Assembly (NCBI RefSeq): GCF_003219815.1
Contig: NZ_QJVD01000004.1
Span: 62,001 to 126,000 of the forward strand
Direction: 5' to 3'
Origin: Arthrobacter livingstonensis
GTDB lineage: Bacteria; Actinomycetota; Actinomycetes; Actinomycetales; Micrococcaceae
Length of the DNA stretch: 64,000 nt
Both the position numbers and the translations under genes were made by a program. The notes beneath the pieces were generated by a model. The model saw only the letters and a list, made by a program, of their open reading frames with translations. It was not told the origin of the DNA and made no database searches. This document shows, in pieces, positions 25,681 to 37,249 of this stretch. How positions within the stretch are numbered: the first letter of the stretch is position 1; each line of letters begins with the position of its first letter.

Positions 25681-27564
25681 TTGAATACGACGAGCAACAC
25701 AGCATCGGGGATTTCCGCAACGACGCCCGCCGACGGCGACGCCAAGCCGCGTTTATGGCTATGGTCGCAGGCGATTCTGGACTCCCTGTCGTGGGCCATC
25801 GCCCTGCTGCTCGCCGTGCTGCTGCGCTACGAACTGGACGTGCGGCTGATTAATCCCGGCGGCATGGTGCTGCTCGTCGCCGTGGCCGTGGCCACGCAGC
25901 TGATTGCGGGCTGGTCGCTTTCGCTCTACCGCGGCCGCTACACCTTTGGCAGCATCCACGAAGCGCGCGTGCTGGTGGCCACCACCTTGATTGTGGCCGC
26001 CGTGACGGCCGTATTCCTGTTCCTTACGGTGCAGGAAATCCACATTGCCCGTTCCGTCAGCGCCATCGCGTTCCCGTTTGCCGCGCTGATCATGGCCGCC
26101 GTGCGGTACGCCAAGCGCCTGTATGTTGAAGGCAAGCCCACCTTTGGCGAAGAGGCCCAGAAGACCTTGATCTACGGCGCCGGCTTCCTCGGAAACTCAC
26201 TGGTGACCCGCATGGTCCAGGACCCGGAGTCCCCGTATGTCCCTGTGGGCCTGGTGGACGACGACACCGCCAAGAAGCACCTGCGCCTGAGCTCCGTCGG
26301 CGTGCTGGGCCGCGGCGACGAACTTCCTGAAATCATCAAGCGGACCAGGTCCACCGTGGTGGTGCTGGCCATGGCCCACATTGACGCCACGCGCATCCGG
26401 GAGATCTCGGATTCCGTCTCGGGGCTGGGCGTGAAGGTGCTGGTGCTCCCGCCGCTGCAGGAAATGCTCACCTCCAACACCAACCGGGACAACCGCGGCG
26501 GGCTGAGCGACTTCCGTGAAATCGACGTCGAGGACTTGATCGGCCGCCGCCCCGTGGACATCCAGGTGGACCAGATCGCCGGCTACGTCACGGGCAAGCG
26601 CGTGCTGGTCACCGGCGCCGGCGGTTCCATAGGTTCGGAACTGTGCCGCCAGCTGCACGGCTTCGACCCGGCCGAGTTGATCATGCTGGACCGCGACGAA
26701 TCCGGCCTGCAGCACACCCAGCTGTCCATCTTTGGCCACGGGCTGCTCAACGACAACACCACCGTACTGGCGGACATCCGCGACGCCGATGCGCTGGATG
26801 AGATCTTTGCCAAGCGGCGCCCCGAGGTGGTGTTCCATGCCGCTGCGCTCAAGCACGCCCCCCTGCTGCAGATGTACCCGAAGGAAGGCTGGCAGACCAA
26901 CGTCATCGGTTCGCTTAACGTGCTGACCGCCGCCCGCAACGTCGATGTGGAGACGTTCGTCAATGTCTCCACCGACAAGGCCGCCAGCCCCTCCACGGCA
27001 CTGGGCCACTCCAAGCGCGCCGCGGAAAAACTGACTTCCTGGATGGCGGGGGAGACCGGCAAGCGCTACGTCTCCGTCCGCTTCGGCAACGTGATCGGCA
27101 GCCGCGGCTCCATGCTGCCCCTGTTCACCGACCAGATCAACAAGGGCGGCCCGGTCACGGTCACGCACCGGGACGTCACCCGCTTTTTCATGACCATCCC
27201 TGAAGCCTGCCAGCTGGTCATCCAGGCCGGGGCCATCGGCAACGGCGGCGACGTGCTCATCCTGGACATGGGCGACCCCGTGCGCATCATGGACGTGGCC
27301 GAACGCATGATCGCCATGTCGGGCAAGAAGATCGAGATCAAGATCACCGGCCTGCGCCCCTCAGAAAAGCTCCACGAGCAGCTCACCGGCGACGACGAGG
27401 TCAAGGATCCGGACGGGCATCCCAAGATTTCCCACACCCACGCCCGACCCCTGGCCCCTGCCGACCTCAGCCTTGAGCTGTGGCTGCAGCGCTGCCGTGA
27501 TGAGGCCGGCGACGGGGCCCCCAGCATTGACGACTCCGACGGCGACATCGCGGCGGGTGCCTGA
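25681..27564 (+). CDS. Membrane-anchored nucleotide-sugar 4,6-dehydratase (WbpM/CapD/PglF-like)
   Basis: About 627 residues from the TTG at 25681 (an upstream TTG at 25609 is possible). Four N-terminal membrane helices (about 25-135) precede a CoA-binding-like domain (IYGAGFLGNSLV) and an extended SDR domain with VTGAGGSIGSELCRQL near 313 and the family-specific NVSTDKAASPS, in which the usual catalytic Tyr is replaced as in PglF/FlaA1 enzymes. Relatives convert UDP-GlcNAc to UDP-4-keto-6-deoxy-GlcNAc. Its stop overlaps the ATG of the WbpL-like gene, so the two act together. Confidence 0.9.
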   Translation: MNTTSNTASGISATTPADGDAKPRLWLWSQAILDSLSWAIALLLAVLLRYELDVRLINPGGMVLLVAVAVATQLIAGWSLSLYRGRYTFGSIHEARVLVATTLIVAAVTAVFLFLTVQEIHIARSVSAIAFPFAALIMAAVRYAKRLYVEGKPTFGEEAQKTLIYGAGFLGNSLVTRMVQDPESPYVPVGLVDDDTAKKHLRLSSVGVLGRGDELPEIIKRTRSTVVVLAMAHIDATRIREISDSVSGLGVKVLVLPPLQEMLTSNTNRDNRGGLSDFREIDVEDLIGRRPVDIQVDQIAGYVTGKRVLVTGAGGSIGSELCRQLHGFDPAELIMLDRDESGLQHTQLSIFGHGLLNDNTTVLADIRDADALDEIFAKRRPEVVFHAAALKHAPLLQMYPKEGWQTNVIGSLNVLTAARNVDVETFVNVSTDKAASPSTALGHSKRAAEKLTSWMAGETGKRYVSVRFGNVIGSRGSMLPLFTDQINKGGPVTVTHRDVTRFFMTIPEACQLVIQAGAIGNGGDVLILDMGDPVRIMDVAERMIAMSGKKIEIKITGLRPSEKLHEQLTGDDEVKDPDGHPKISHTHARPLAPADLSLELWLQRCRDEAGDGAPSIDDSDGDIAAGA

Positions 27565-28607
27565 TGGATACCTGGGCTGTGGTTGCCGTTGGCGCCGTTG
27601 CGCTGGTGCTTGCCTTGGCGCTGCCGGCCGTTGTCCGCCCGCTGCTGGTCCGGGCCGGGGTGCTGGACGTGCCCAACGCCAGGAGCTCCCACCAGACCCC
27701 CACCATTCGCGGCATGGGAATTACGACGGCGGTGGCCCTGCCTGCCGCCCTGGTCGTGGCCTTGTTCCTTCCCCAAGGGAGCGTTAACGCCACCCAGGCG
27801 CGGGCCACGTTGATAGTCATCCTGTTGGTCTCCATCAGTTCGGCAGCGATTGGCTGGGTGGAGGACATCCGCGGCCTGGCCATCACTGTCCGGGCCGGCC
27901 TGCAACTGGCGGTGGGCGCACTGGCGACCGCTGCCGTGGCGGTCATCGACCCCGGCGCGCAGCAGCTGTGGTGGATTCCCGCCGGTGCCGTGGCGGTCGC
28001 CGCATACATCAACGTCACGAACTTCATGGACGGCATGAATGGCATTTCCGGCTCCCACGGCTTGCTGGTGGGCGGGTTTTACGCTTTCGGCGGTGCCGTG
28101 ACGGGCCACCAGTGGCTGGTGTACACGGGGGTGGCCATCGCCGCGGCATTTGCCGGCTTCCTGCCGTGGAACCTGGGACGGAACAAGGTGTTCATGGGGG
28201 ACGTGGGCAGCTATCTGCTGGGTGCGTCCATTTCCGTCACCGCCATGGCAGCGTTCCTGGCCCACGTTCCCGTGGAATACATTTTCTCGCCTGTGCTGAT
28301 TTACCTGGTGGACACCTTCGTGACGTTCCTGCGGCGCCTGCTGGCGGGGGAGCGGTGGTATGCCTCGCACCGCCAGCACGTCTACCAGCGCCTGAACATT
28401 GTGGGGCTCAGCCATCTGCAGGCCACCGGCGTGGTGTGCATTGCCACGGTTGCGGTGGGCATCCTGGGCATCGTCGCAGCGCAGGGCAGCAGCGTGGTCC
28501 AAATCGCCGCCACGGCCCTGTGCGTGCTGGTGGTGCTGCTGTACCTGCGCACCCCCACGCTGTTCCAGCGTCACCTCCTCCGAAGGGCTGGCGCAAACGG
28601 CCAATAA
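27564..28607 (+). CDS. Undecaprenyl-phosphate sugar-1-phosphate transferase (WecA/WbpL type)
   Basis: A 347-residue polyprenyl-phosphate N-acetylhexosamine-1-phosphate transferase with about 10-11 membrane helices. Diagnostic blocks are VPNARSSHQTP near 34, the Asp-rich VTNFMDGMNGISGS near 150, FMGDVGSYLLGA near 210 and the cytosolic HRQHVYQRL near 270. The RSSH and HxxHxYQ blocks are closer to WbpL-type than to classical WecA. It starts surface glycan assembly on undecaprenyl phosphate. The stop/start overlap with the dehydratase gene argues that it uses the 6-deoxy amino sugar made there. Confidence 0.9.
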   Translation: MDTWAVVAVGAVALVLALALPAVVRPLLVRAGVLDVPNARSSHQTPTIRGMGITTAVALPAALVVALFLPQGSVNATQARATLIVILLVSISSAAIGWVEDIRGLAITVRAGLQLAVGALATAAVAVIDPGAQQLWWIPAGAVAVAAYINVTNFMDGMNGISGSHGLLVGGFYAFGGAVTGHQWLVYTGVAIAAAFAGFLPWNLGRNKVFMGDVGSYLLGASISVTAMAAFLAHVPVEYIFSPVLIYLVDTFVTFLRRLLAGERWYASHRQHVYQRLNIVGLSHLQATGVVCIATVAVGILGIVAAQGSSVVQIAATALCVLVVLLYLRTPTLFQRHLLRRAGANGQ

Positions 28608-28649
28608 CGTCAGTGAATTAGTTAGGTGAGGTAACAGTTCTATCTCATG

Positions 28650-28655
28650 TAGAAT
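28650..28655 (+). promoter_or_regulatory. Possible -10 element of the atp operon promoter
   Basis: TAGAAT lies in the most AT-rich part of the interval between the WbpL-like gene and atpI, about 75 bp before the proposed atpI start. No clear -35 is seen at 17 bp. Inferred from composition and position only. Confidence 0.3.
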
Positions 28656-28728
28656 TGACTACGGCGAACTTCGCCCTTGCGTTTCATTGGCTTTCGTGCG
28701 AAAAAAGCCTCTCATGAAGAGAGTTTCT

Positions 28729-29226
28729 ATGAAGGATAAGAGAGCCCCTGTCGGGGCCGTTCGGGGACTTGTCGCCGCCTCCGGTCCCGACGCGACCCCC
28801 TGGCTTAACATCCTCAAAAAATGCCTGCTCGTGGCAGCGGCGGCCACGGCCGCACTGGCCATCGGCGCGCTCATCGTGACCGGCTGGCCGGGCGTGGGAA
28901 GCGTGGTCTTTGGCTCCGTGGTGGTGGTGGCCTTTTTTGGGCTGAGCCTGTTGGTGGGCCACATCTACGGCAGCAAAAATCCTTCCGGTGCCATTGGCGT
29001 GTTCATGGTGACTTACCTGGTAAAGATCGTCGGCTTCGCAGCCATCCTCTTCACCCTGGGCACGCCCACCTGGCTGAACGGGCCGTGGTTTGCCACGGCC
29101 GGTGTCGTGGTGGTTTTGCTGTGGCAGGCCACCGAGGTCGTCACCTTCAGCCGCCAGCGGCTCCAGCTCTACAACGACCCCGTTGAACCACCGCCCGCGG
29201 CGGGCTCCGGGACGGGGCCGGCATGA
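28729..29226 (+). CDS. atpI: ATP synthase-associated membrane protein I (AtpI-like)
   Basis: A 165-residue protein with four membrane helices (about 24-46, 54-79, 85-108 and 117-137) and a lysine in the third (VTYLVKIVGFA), as in AtpI proteins that help assemble the c-ring and Mg transport. The ATG at 28729 is chosen because GAGAG precedes it at good spacing; an ATG 15 bp earlier is possible. It is the first gene of the atp operon and overlaps the next by 4 bp (ATGA). Confidence 0.75.
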   Translation: MKDKRAPVGAVRGLVAASGPDATPWLNILKKCLLVAAAATAALAIGALIVTGWPGVGSVVFGSVVVVAFFGLSLLVGHIYGSKNPSGAIGVFMVTYLVKIVGFAAILFTLGTPTWLNGPWFATAGVVVVLLWQATEVVTFSRQRLQLYNDPVEPPPAAGSGTGPA

Positions 29227-29537
29227 GCCGCGGCAGCGGGCCTGCGGGCAGGTATTCGGCTGCTTCAGGCAACCCCAATAACGCCGATGACAACGGCGGC
29301 TACAATTCCGGGATGATCGTCTTTAGCTACATTATTGGCGGAATTGTGGTCTGGAGTTTGATAGGGTGGGTTCTGGATATTTTGCTCGGAACGCACTGGA
29401 TAGTTCTGGCTGGGGCATTCGTCGGACTAGCCGGCGGTTTCTACTTGTCCTTCGCCCGTCGCTTTGGAGCGGGACGTTCCAAGAGTGTGGATGGACGGTC
29501 ATCCACGGCCGGCGGCCATGGGGCTGAGCATCAGTGA
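29223..29537 (+). CDS. AtpZ/AtpI-type small membrane protein (ATPase_gene1 family)
   Basis: A 104-residue protein with two membrane helices (about 32-50 and 55-75; FSYIIGGIVVWSLIGWVLD and GAFVGLAGGFYLSF), the typical hairpin of the small accessory protein encoded in many atp operons. The N-terminal 30 residues are Gly/Asn/Ser-rich and the C-terminus is basic. It overlaps atpI by ATGA. The assembly or Mg/Ca transport role is known only for relatives. Confidence 0.75.
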   Translation: MSRGSGPAGRYSAASGNPNNADDNGGYNSGMIVFSYIIGGIVVWSLIGWVLDILLGTHWIVLAGAFVGLAGGFYLSFARRFGAGRSKSVDGRSSTAGGHGAEHQ

Positions 29538-29634
29538 CACCACATTTTTTCAATAACGTTGGGGACTCAGGGGCACCTTCCGCCCCAGTTCCCGAAAACC
29601 AGCCCAATTATGGACTCTGCAGAGAGGAAACGCG

Positions 29635-30429
29635 TTGATCGCGCTTACGCTCCCCGCCCAAGATGGTGGAAGCTTTAACCCGCCCAGTGTCACCAGCCAT
29701 CTGGCTCCGTTTTTCACAATCGGCGGTTTTGAATTCACCAAGCAGATGGCGCTGGTGCTGCTTTCCGTCGTGATCATCGCCTGGTTCTTCGTAGCTGCGG
29801 CCCGCAAGGGCCAGCTGGTTCCCGGCAGGCTGCAGTTTGTGGGCGAGATGGGCTATGGCTTTGTGCGCAACTCCGTTGCCAAGGACGTCATCGGGGCCAA
29901 GGACTTCAAGAAGTATGTGCCGCTGCTGTTCTCGCTGTTCTTCTTTATCCTGCTGAACAACCTCTATGGCACCATCCCGTGGATCCAGCTCCCCAGCTTC
30001 TCGCATGTCACCGGGGCCTACTTCCTGGCCCTGCTGGTTTATGTGGTCTGGATCGGCGTGGGCATCAAGGTCAACGGCCTGCGGTACTTCAAGCTGGCAG
30101 TGGTCCCCTCGGGAGTGCCGTGGTACATCCTGCCACTGGTGGTGCCGATCGAGATCATCTCCAACTTTGTGGTCCGCCCCATGACCCACAGCCTCCGTCT
30201 CTTTGCCACCATGCTGGCCGGCCACCTGATTGTCCTGATCGCCGGCTCCGGCATCGAGTTCCTGATCGCCCAGGAAAGCTGGCTGCTCAAGGGCACCTCC
30301 ATTTTGGTACTGGCCGGAGCAACGGCCATGTACATGCTTGAAGCGTTGATCATGGTCCTGCAGGCCTACGTCTTTGTCCTGCTGACCGCAATCTACATTG
30401 AAGGTGCTGTCCACGCGGACAGCCACTAA
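29635..30429 (+). CDS. atpB: ATP synthase F0 subunit a
   Basis: A 264-residue integral membrane subunit forming the proton half-channels against the c-ring. The essential arginine is in THSLRLFATMLAGH near residue 188, with the conserved LLNNLYGTIPW earlier. It uses a TTG start (MIALTL) preceded by GAGGAAA. A 97-bp gap separates it from the upstream small gene. Confidence 0.97.
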   Translation: MIALTLPAQDGGSFNPPSVTSHLAPFFTIGGFEFTKQMALVLLSVVIIAWFFVAAARKGQLVPGRLQFVGEMGYGFVRNSVAKDVIGAKDFKKYVPLLFSLFFFILLNNLYGTIPWIQLPSFSHVTGAYFLALLVYVVWIGVGIKVNGLRYFKLAVVPSGVPWYILPLVVPIEIISNFVVRPMTHSLRLFATMLAGHLIVLIAGSGIEFLIAQESWLLKGTSILVLAGATAMYMLEALIMVLQAYVFVLLTAIYIEGAVHADSH

Positions 30430-30505
30430 CAGCACAAAAAGAATTCCCCCCGGGGGATAACTTGAACCAAACAACCTGCCTACGGGCATCTTGAAAGGAA
30501 ACACA

Positions 30506-30724
30506 ATGACGGGTGAAATCAACGGCTCTCTGAACCTTATCGGTTACGGTTTGTCCGCAATCGGTGGTGCTATTGGCGTAGGCCTGGTTTTCGCTGCCTA
30601 CATCAACGGTGTTGCACGCCAGCCGGAAGCCCAGCGTGTCCTGCAGCCCCTCGCCTTCCTGGGCCTGGCGCTGACGGAAGCCCTCGCCATCCTCGGCCTC
30701 GTGTTTGCGTTCGTTCTCAAGTAA
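30506..30724 (+). CDS. atpE: ATP synthase F0 subunit c
   Basis: A 72-residue hairpin proteolipid. Helix 1 contains the GAIGVGL glycine ladder, the polar loop ARQPEAQ binds the central stalk and the proton-carrying Glu is in ALTEALAIL near residue 58. The ATG is preceded by AAAGGAA. This is the target subunit of diarylquinolines in mycobacteria. Confidence 0.97.
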   Translation: MTGEINGSLNLIGYGLSAIGGAIGVGLVFAAYINGVARQPEAQRVLQPLAFLGLALTEALAILGLVFAFVLK

Positions 30725-30768
30725 AGAGAAATCGAACCTTCAACACACGAGTAGAAAAGGACGGGTGA

Positions 30769-31331
<563 letters not shown>

Positions 31332-31332
<1 letters not shown>

Positions 31333-32165
31333 TGGCAGGCGTATCGAGCGAATCGCTGACCACGGCATTGGGGCAGTTGGAAGCCACGCTTCCCACCGCG
31401 TCGCTGTCGTTGGCTCAGGAGCTTTTTTCCATCCTGGCGGTAGTGGACAGCTCGGCCGGCTTGCGCCGGTCGCTCACTGACCCTTCCCGCACGGGGGACG
31501 AGAAGTCGGCACTGGTTGCATCACTGGTCAAGGGCAAGGTTTCCGCGGAGGCGGAAGCGGTCGTTGGCCGCTTGGCTGCAGCGCGCTGGAGCGATGCACG
31601 TGACCTTGGCGATGCACTCGAGACTTTGGCCGCAACTGTGGTCATTGCTGTTGCAGAAAATCGGAGCACGTCCGGCAATTCCGTTTCCGGCATCAGCGCC
31701 CTGGCAGCGTTGGAGAACGAGCTGTTCTCCTTCAATCAGGGCGTTGAATCCAGCCACGAGGTGCAGCGTGCCTTGGCGGAGCCGCAGGCAGGGGAGTCCG
31801 CAAAGGTTGATCTGGCAATGAAGTTGGTGCCGGGCGCGAGCGAAGAAACCAAGGTCCTGCTCCGTCAGGCCGTGGTCCATCCGCGCGGACTCAAGAGCGT
31901 CAAGCTCATCGAACGCTTTGCCAACTTGGCAGCGGCACGCCAGCAGCGCTGGATTGCCGACGTCACGGTGAGCCGTCCGTTGGACACCGCTCAGCTTGAG
32001 CGGCTGCAGCGGGGGCTCAATTCACTGTACGGGCGTGTGCTGAACATCAACGTTCGCGTTGATCCCGCACTCATTGGCGGCGTTCGTGTCCGGGTGGGTG
32101 ACGAGGTAGTGGATGCCTCGGTCATGGCCCGCCTGGGCGAACTGCGCCGCCAGCTGGCTGGATAG
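31332..32165 (+). CDS. atpH: ATP synthase F1 subunit delta
   Basis: A 277-residue stator subunit linking the peripheral stalk to the top of F1. As in other actinobacteria it is about 90 residues longer than the 177-residue E. coli protein. The C-terminal OSCP motif GGVRVRVGDEVVDASVMARL is present. It is followed after 117 bp by atpA. Confidence 0.95.
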
Positions 32166-32282
32166 CCACAAAGCACAAAAAGTAAGAATCCAAACCGCCC
32201 ACCCACCAGGGTGGGAATGGTGCGAAAGCTAGGTCATCGTGAAAACGGCGATGATCGCGAAACAGGAGAGCAGGGACTGCAG

Positions 32283-33920
32283 ATGGCCGAATTGACCATC
32301 AACGCCGACGACGTCCGTAGTGCGTTGAACGACTTCGCGGCGTCCTACGAACCGGGCAACGCCGAGCGCGTTGAGGTTGGCCGGGTGACCACCGCAGGCG
32401 ATGGCATTGCCCGTGTGGAGGGTCTTCCCTCCGTCATGGCCAACGAGCTGCTTCGCTTCGAAGACGGCACGCTGGGCCTGGCCCAGAACCTCGACGTCCG
32501 CGAGATCGGTGTCATCATCCTTGGTGACTTCACCGGGATTGCAGAAGGCCAGGAAGTTCACCGCACCGGTGACATCCTGTCTGTGCCTGTGGGCGACGCC
32601 TTCCTGGGCCGCGTGGTGGACCCGCTGGGTGTGCCCATCGACGATCTGGGCGAGATCGTTGCCGAGACCACCCGTGCCCTGGAACTTCAGGCCCCCGGCG
32701 TGACCGAACGCAAGAGCGTCCACGAGCCCATGCAGACCGGCTTGAAGGCCATTGACGCAATGATCCCGATCGGCCGCGGCCAGCGCCAGCTGATCATCGG
32801 TGACCGTCAGACCGGCAAGACCGCTCTTGCTGTTGACACGATCATCAACCAGAAGGCCAACTGGGCCTCCGGTGACACGAACAAGCAGGTTCGCTGCGTG
32901 TACGTTGCCATCGGCCAGAAAGCGTCGACCATCGCGGCCGTCCGCCAGACCCTGGAAGACCACGGCGCGCTGGAGTACACCACCATCGTGGCCTCCCCGG
33001 CCTCCGACCCCGCCGGGTTCAAGTACTTGGCGCCGTACGCCGGTTCGGCCATTGGCCAGCACTGGATGTACGCGGGCAAGCACGTCCTGGTGGTCTTCGA
33101 CGACCTCTCCAAGCAGGCTGAGGCCTACCGTGCTGTCTCCCTGCTGCTGCGGCGCCCGCCGGGCCGCGAGGCCTACCCGGGGGACGTCTTCTACCTGCAC
33201 TCCCGCCTGCTGGAGCGTTGTGCCAAGCTCTCCGACGAGCTCGGTGCCGGCTCAATGACCGGCCTGCCGATCGTTGAAACCAAGGCAAACGACGTTTCCG
33301 CCTTCATTCCGACCAATGTGATCTCCATTACTGATGGGCAGATCTTCCTGCAGTCGGACCTCTTCAACGCCAACCAGCGCCCCGCCGTCGACGTCGGTGT
33401 TTCCGTCTCCCGTGTTGGTGGCTCGGCCCAGGTGAAGTCGATGAAGAAGGTCTCCGGTACCTTGAAGCTGGAACTGGCCCAGTACCGGGACATGCAGGCA
33501 TTTGCCATGTTTGCCTCGGACCTGGATGCCGCCTCCAAGCAGCAGCTGACCCGCGGTGCGCGTCTGATGGAACTGCTCAAGCAGGGCCAGTATGCACCGT
33601 TCCCGGTGGAAGACCAGGTTGTTTCCATCTGGGCCGGCACGAACGGGTTCCTGGACGATGTGCCGGTGGAGGACGTGAACCGTTTCGAGAAGGAATTCCT
33701 GGAGCACCTGCGCCACACCACGTCCATCCTGACCACCCTCGCCCAGACCAACGTCATGGCCGATGAAACCGTGGAGGCCCTGAAGACGGCCATTACGGAC
33801 TTCAAGGCGGGCTTCTTCGGTGTTGGCGACAGCCACCTGGTGGGTGCCGGACACGAGGAGCACGACGCTCTTGCAGGGTCCGACGTCGACCAAGAGAAGA
33901 TCGTCAAGCAGAAACGCTGA
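32283..33920 (+). CDS. atpA: ATP synthase F1 subunit alpha
   Basis: A 545-residue non-catalytic nucleotide-binding subunit. It has Walker A GDRQTGKT near 174-181, the conserved [11 protein letters not shown] and the signature [13 protein letters not shown] near 372. The start is the ATG at 32283 ([11 protein letters not shown]) preceded by GGAG; an upstream in-frame GTG would add a non-conserved stretch. A strong hairpin lies between this gene and atpG. Confidence 0.97.
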   Translation: MAELTINADDVRSALNDFAASYEPGNAERVEVGRVTTAGDGIARVEGLPSVMANELLRFEDGTLGLAQNLDVREIGVIILGDFTGIAEGQEVHRTGDILSVPVGDAFLGRVVDPLGVPIDDLGEIVAETTRALELQAPGVTERKSVHEPMQTGLKAIDAMIPIGRGQRQLIIGDRQTGKTALAVDTIINQKANWASGDTNKQVRCVYVAIGQKASTIAAVRQTLEDHGALEYTTIVASPASDPAGFKYLAPYAGSAIGQHWMYAGKHVLVVFDDLSKQAEAYRAVSLLLRRPPGREAYPGDVFYLHSRLLERCAKLSDELGAGSMTGLPIVETKANDVSAFIPTNVISITDGQIFLQSDLFNANQRPAVDVGVSVSRVGGSAQVKSMKKVSGTLKLELAQYRDMQAFAMFASDLDAASKQQLTRGARLMELLKQGQYAPFPVEDQVVSIWAGTNGFLDDVPVEDVNRFEKEFLEHLRHTTSILTTLAQTNVMADETVEALKTAITDFKAGFFGVGDSHLVGAGHEEHDALAGSDVDQEKIVKQKR

Positions 33921-33928
33921 TAATCGTC

Positions 33929-33968
33929 GGGTGGACCTGCCGCGGCCACGGCTGAGGCAGGTCCACCC
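33929..33968 (+). terminator. Intercistronic hairpin between atpA and atpG
   Basis: Perfect 13-bp inverted repeat GGGTGGACCTGCC / GGCAGGTCCACCC with a 14-nt loop, starting 8 bp after the atpA stop, followed by ACCGGGATTTTAGG. It could partially terminate, stabilise or mark processing of the mRNA and so tune subunit ratios. Confidence 0.7.
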
Positions 33969-33993
33969 ACCGGGATTTTAGGAAAGGAAAAGT

Positions 33994-36430
<2,437 letters not shown>

Positions 36431-36432
36431 CC

Positions 36433-36723
36433 ATGGCCGAACTGGAAGTTGAAATCGTAGCGGCGGACCACCACGTGTGGGCCGGTGCGGCGAAGATGGT
36501 CAAGGCACGCACGTCCGACGGCGAAATCGGCATCCTCCCGGGCCACTCGCCCCTGCTGGCCATTTTGGCAGAAGGCGAGCTGGCCATCGAGCCCGTCAAC
36601 GGCAGCCGCTTGGCGGTCACCGTCGACGGCGGCTTCTTCTCGGTCGACAATGACCGGGTGGTGATCGTTGCCGACAACGCGCAGTTGCAAGACGGCGCAG
36701 CGTCAAACGCAGGGATCCACTAG
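36433..36723 (+). CDS. atpC: ATP synthase F1 subunit epsilon
   Basis: A 96-residue subunit comprising essentially only the beta-sandwich domain (GEIGILPGHSPLLAIL near 33-48). The C-terminal helical hairpin found in the 139-residue E. coli protein is absent, which would weaken ATP-dependent inhibition; short epsilon subunits are reported in several bacteria. It closes the ATP synthase operon; DUF2550 begins 10 bp later. Confidence 0.94.
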   Translation: MAELEVEIVAADHHVWAGAAKMVKARTSDGEIGILPGHSPLLAILAEGELAIEPVNGSRLAVTVDGGFFSVDNDRVVIVADNAQLQDGAASNAGIH

Positions 36724-36733
36724 CAATCAATTG

Positions 36734-37165
36734 ATGAACGAACTTGGTATCCCGTTCATCGTCCTGGCAGGGATGTTCCTGCTGGTCGTTATTACACTGT
36801 GCCTGTTTGGGGTGCGCCGCTTTCAACTGCGGCGCGCCCTGGGCACCGTAGACGCCTCCATTTGCACAGCGAACAACCGCTGGCAGATGGGGGTTTGTCG
36901 TTATCAGGAGTCGGACCTTGAATGGTTCCGGCTTCTTTCGTTAAGCCCGCTTCCACACCGGAAGATGGTGCGCAGCTCCATTGAGCTGCTGGGCCGCCGC
37001 AAGCCCACCGAGGGCGAACTGACCCAGGTGCCGCCCGACGTCGTGATTGTCACCTTGTCCTACAAGGGCGAGGAAGTGCTGCTGGCCATGAAATTTGGCG
37101 CCTACACCGGGCTGTCCTCGTGGCTCGAAGCCGGACCCGTGGTGGGCATCGGCACCTGGCGCTAG
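36734..37165 (+). CDS. DUF2550 domain membrane protein
   Basis: A 143-residue protein with one N-terminal membrane helix (about 8-28) followed by a soluble domain (RWQMGVCRYQESDLEWFRL; VVIVTLSYKGEEVLLAMKFG). This family lies directly after atpC in many actinobacteria and is of unknown function. Spacing of 10 bp to atpC suggests co-transcription. Confidence 0.85.
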   Translation: MNELGIPFIVLAGMFLLVVITLCLFGVRRFQLRRALGTVDASICTANNRWQMGVCRYQESDLEWFRLLSLSPLPHRKMVRSSIELLGRRKPTEGELTQVPPDVVIVTLSYKGEEVLLAMKFGAYTGLSSWLEAGPVVGIGTWR

Positions 37166-37249
37166 GTTCCAGCGCGCTCCCAGCATTTCCCGCTACCATC
37201 ACATTGTTGCCCGAGACAAAAGGCGGGACCGGCGGAAAAGGGCAGAAAA

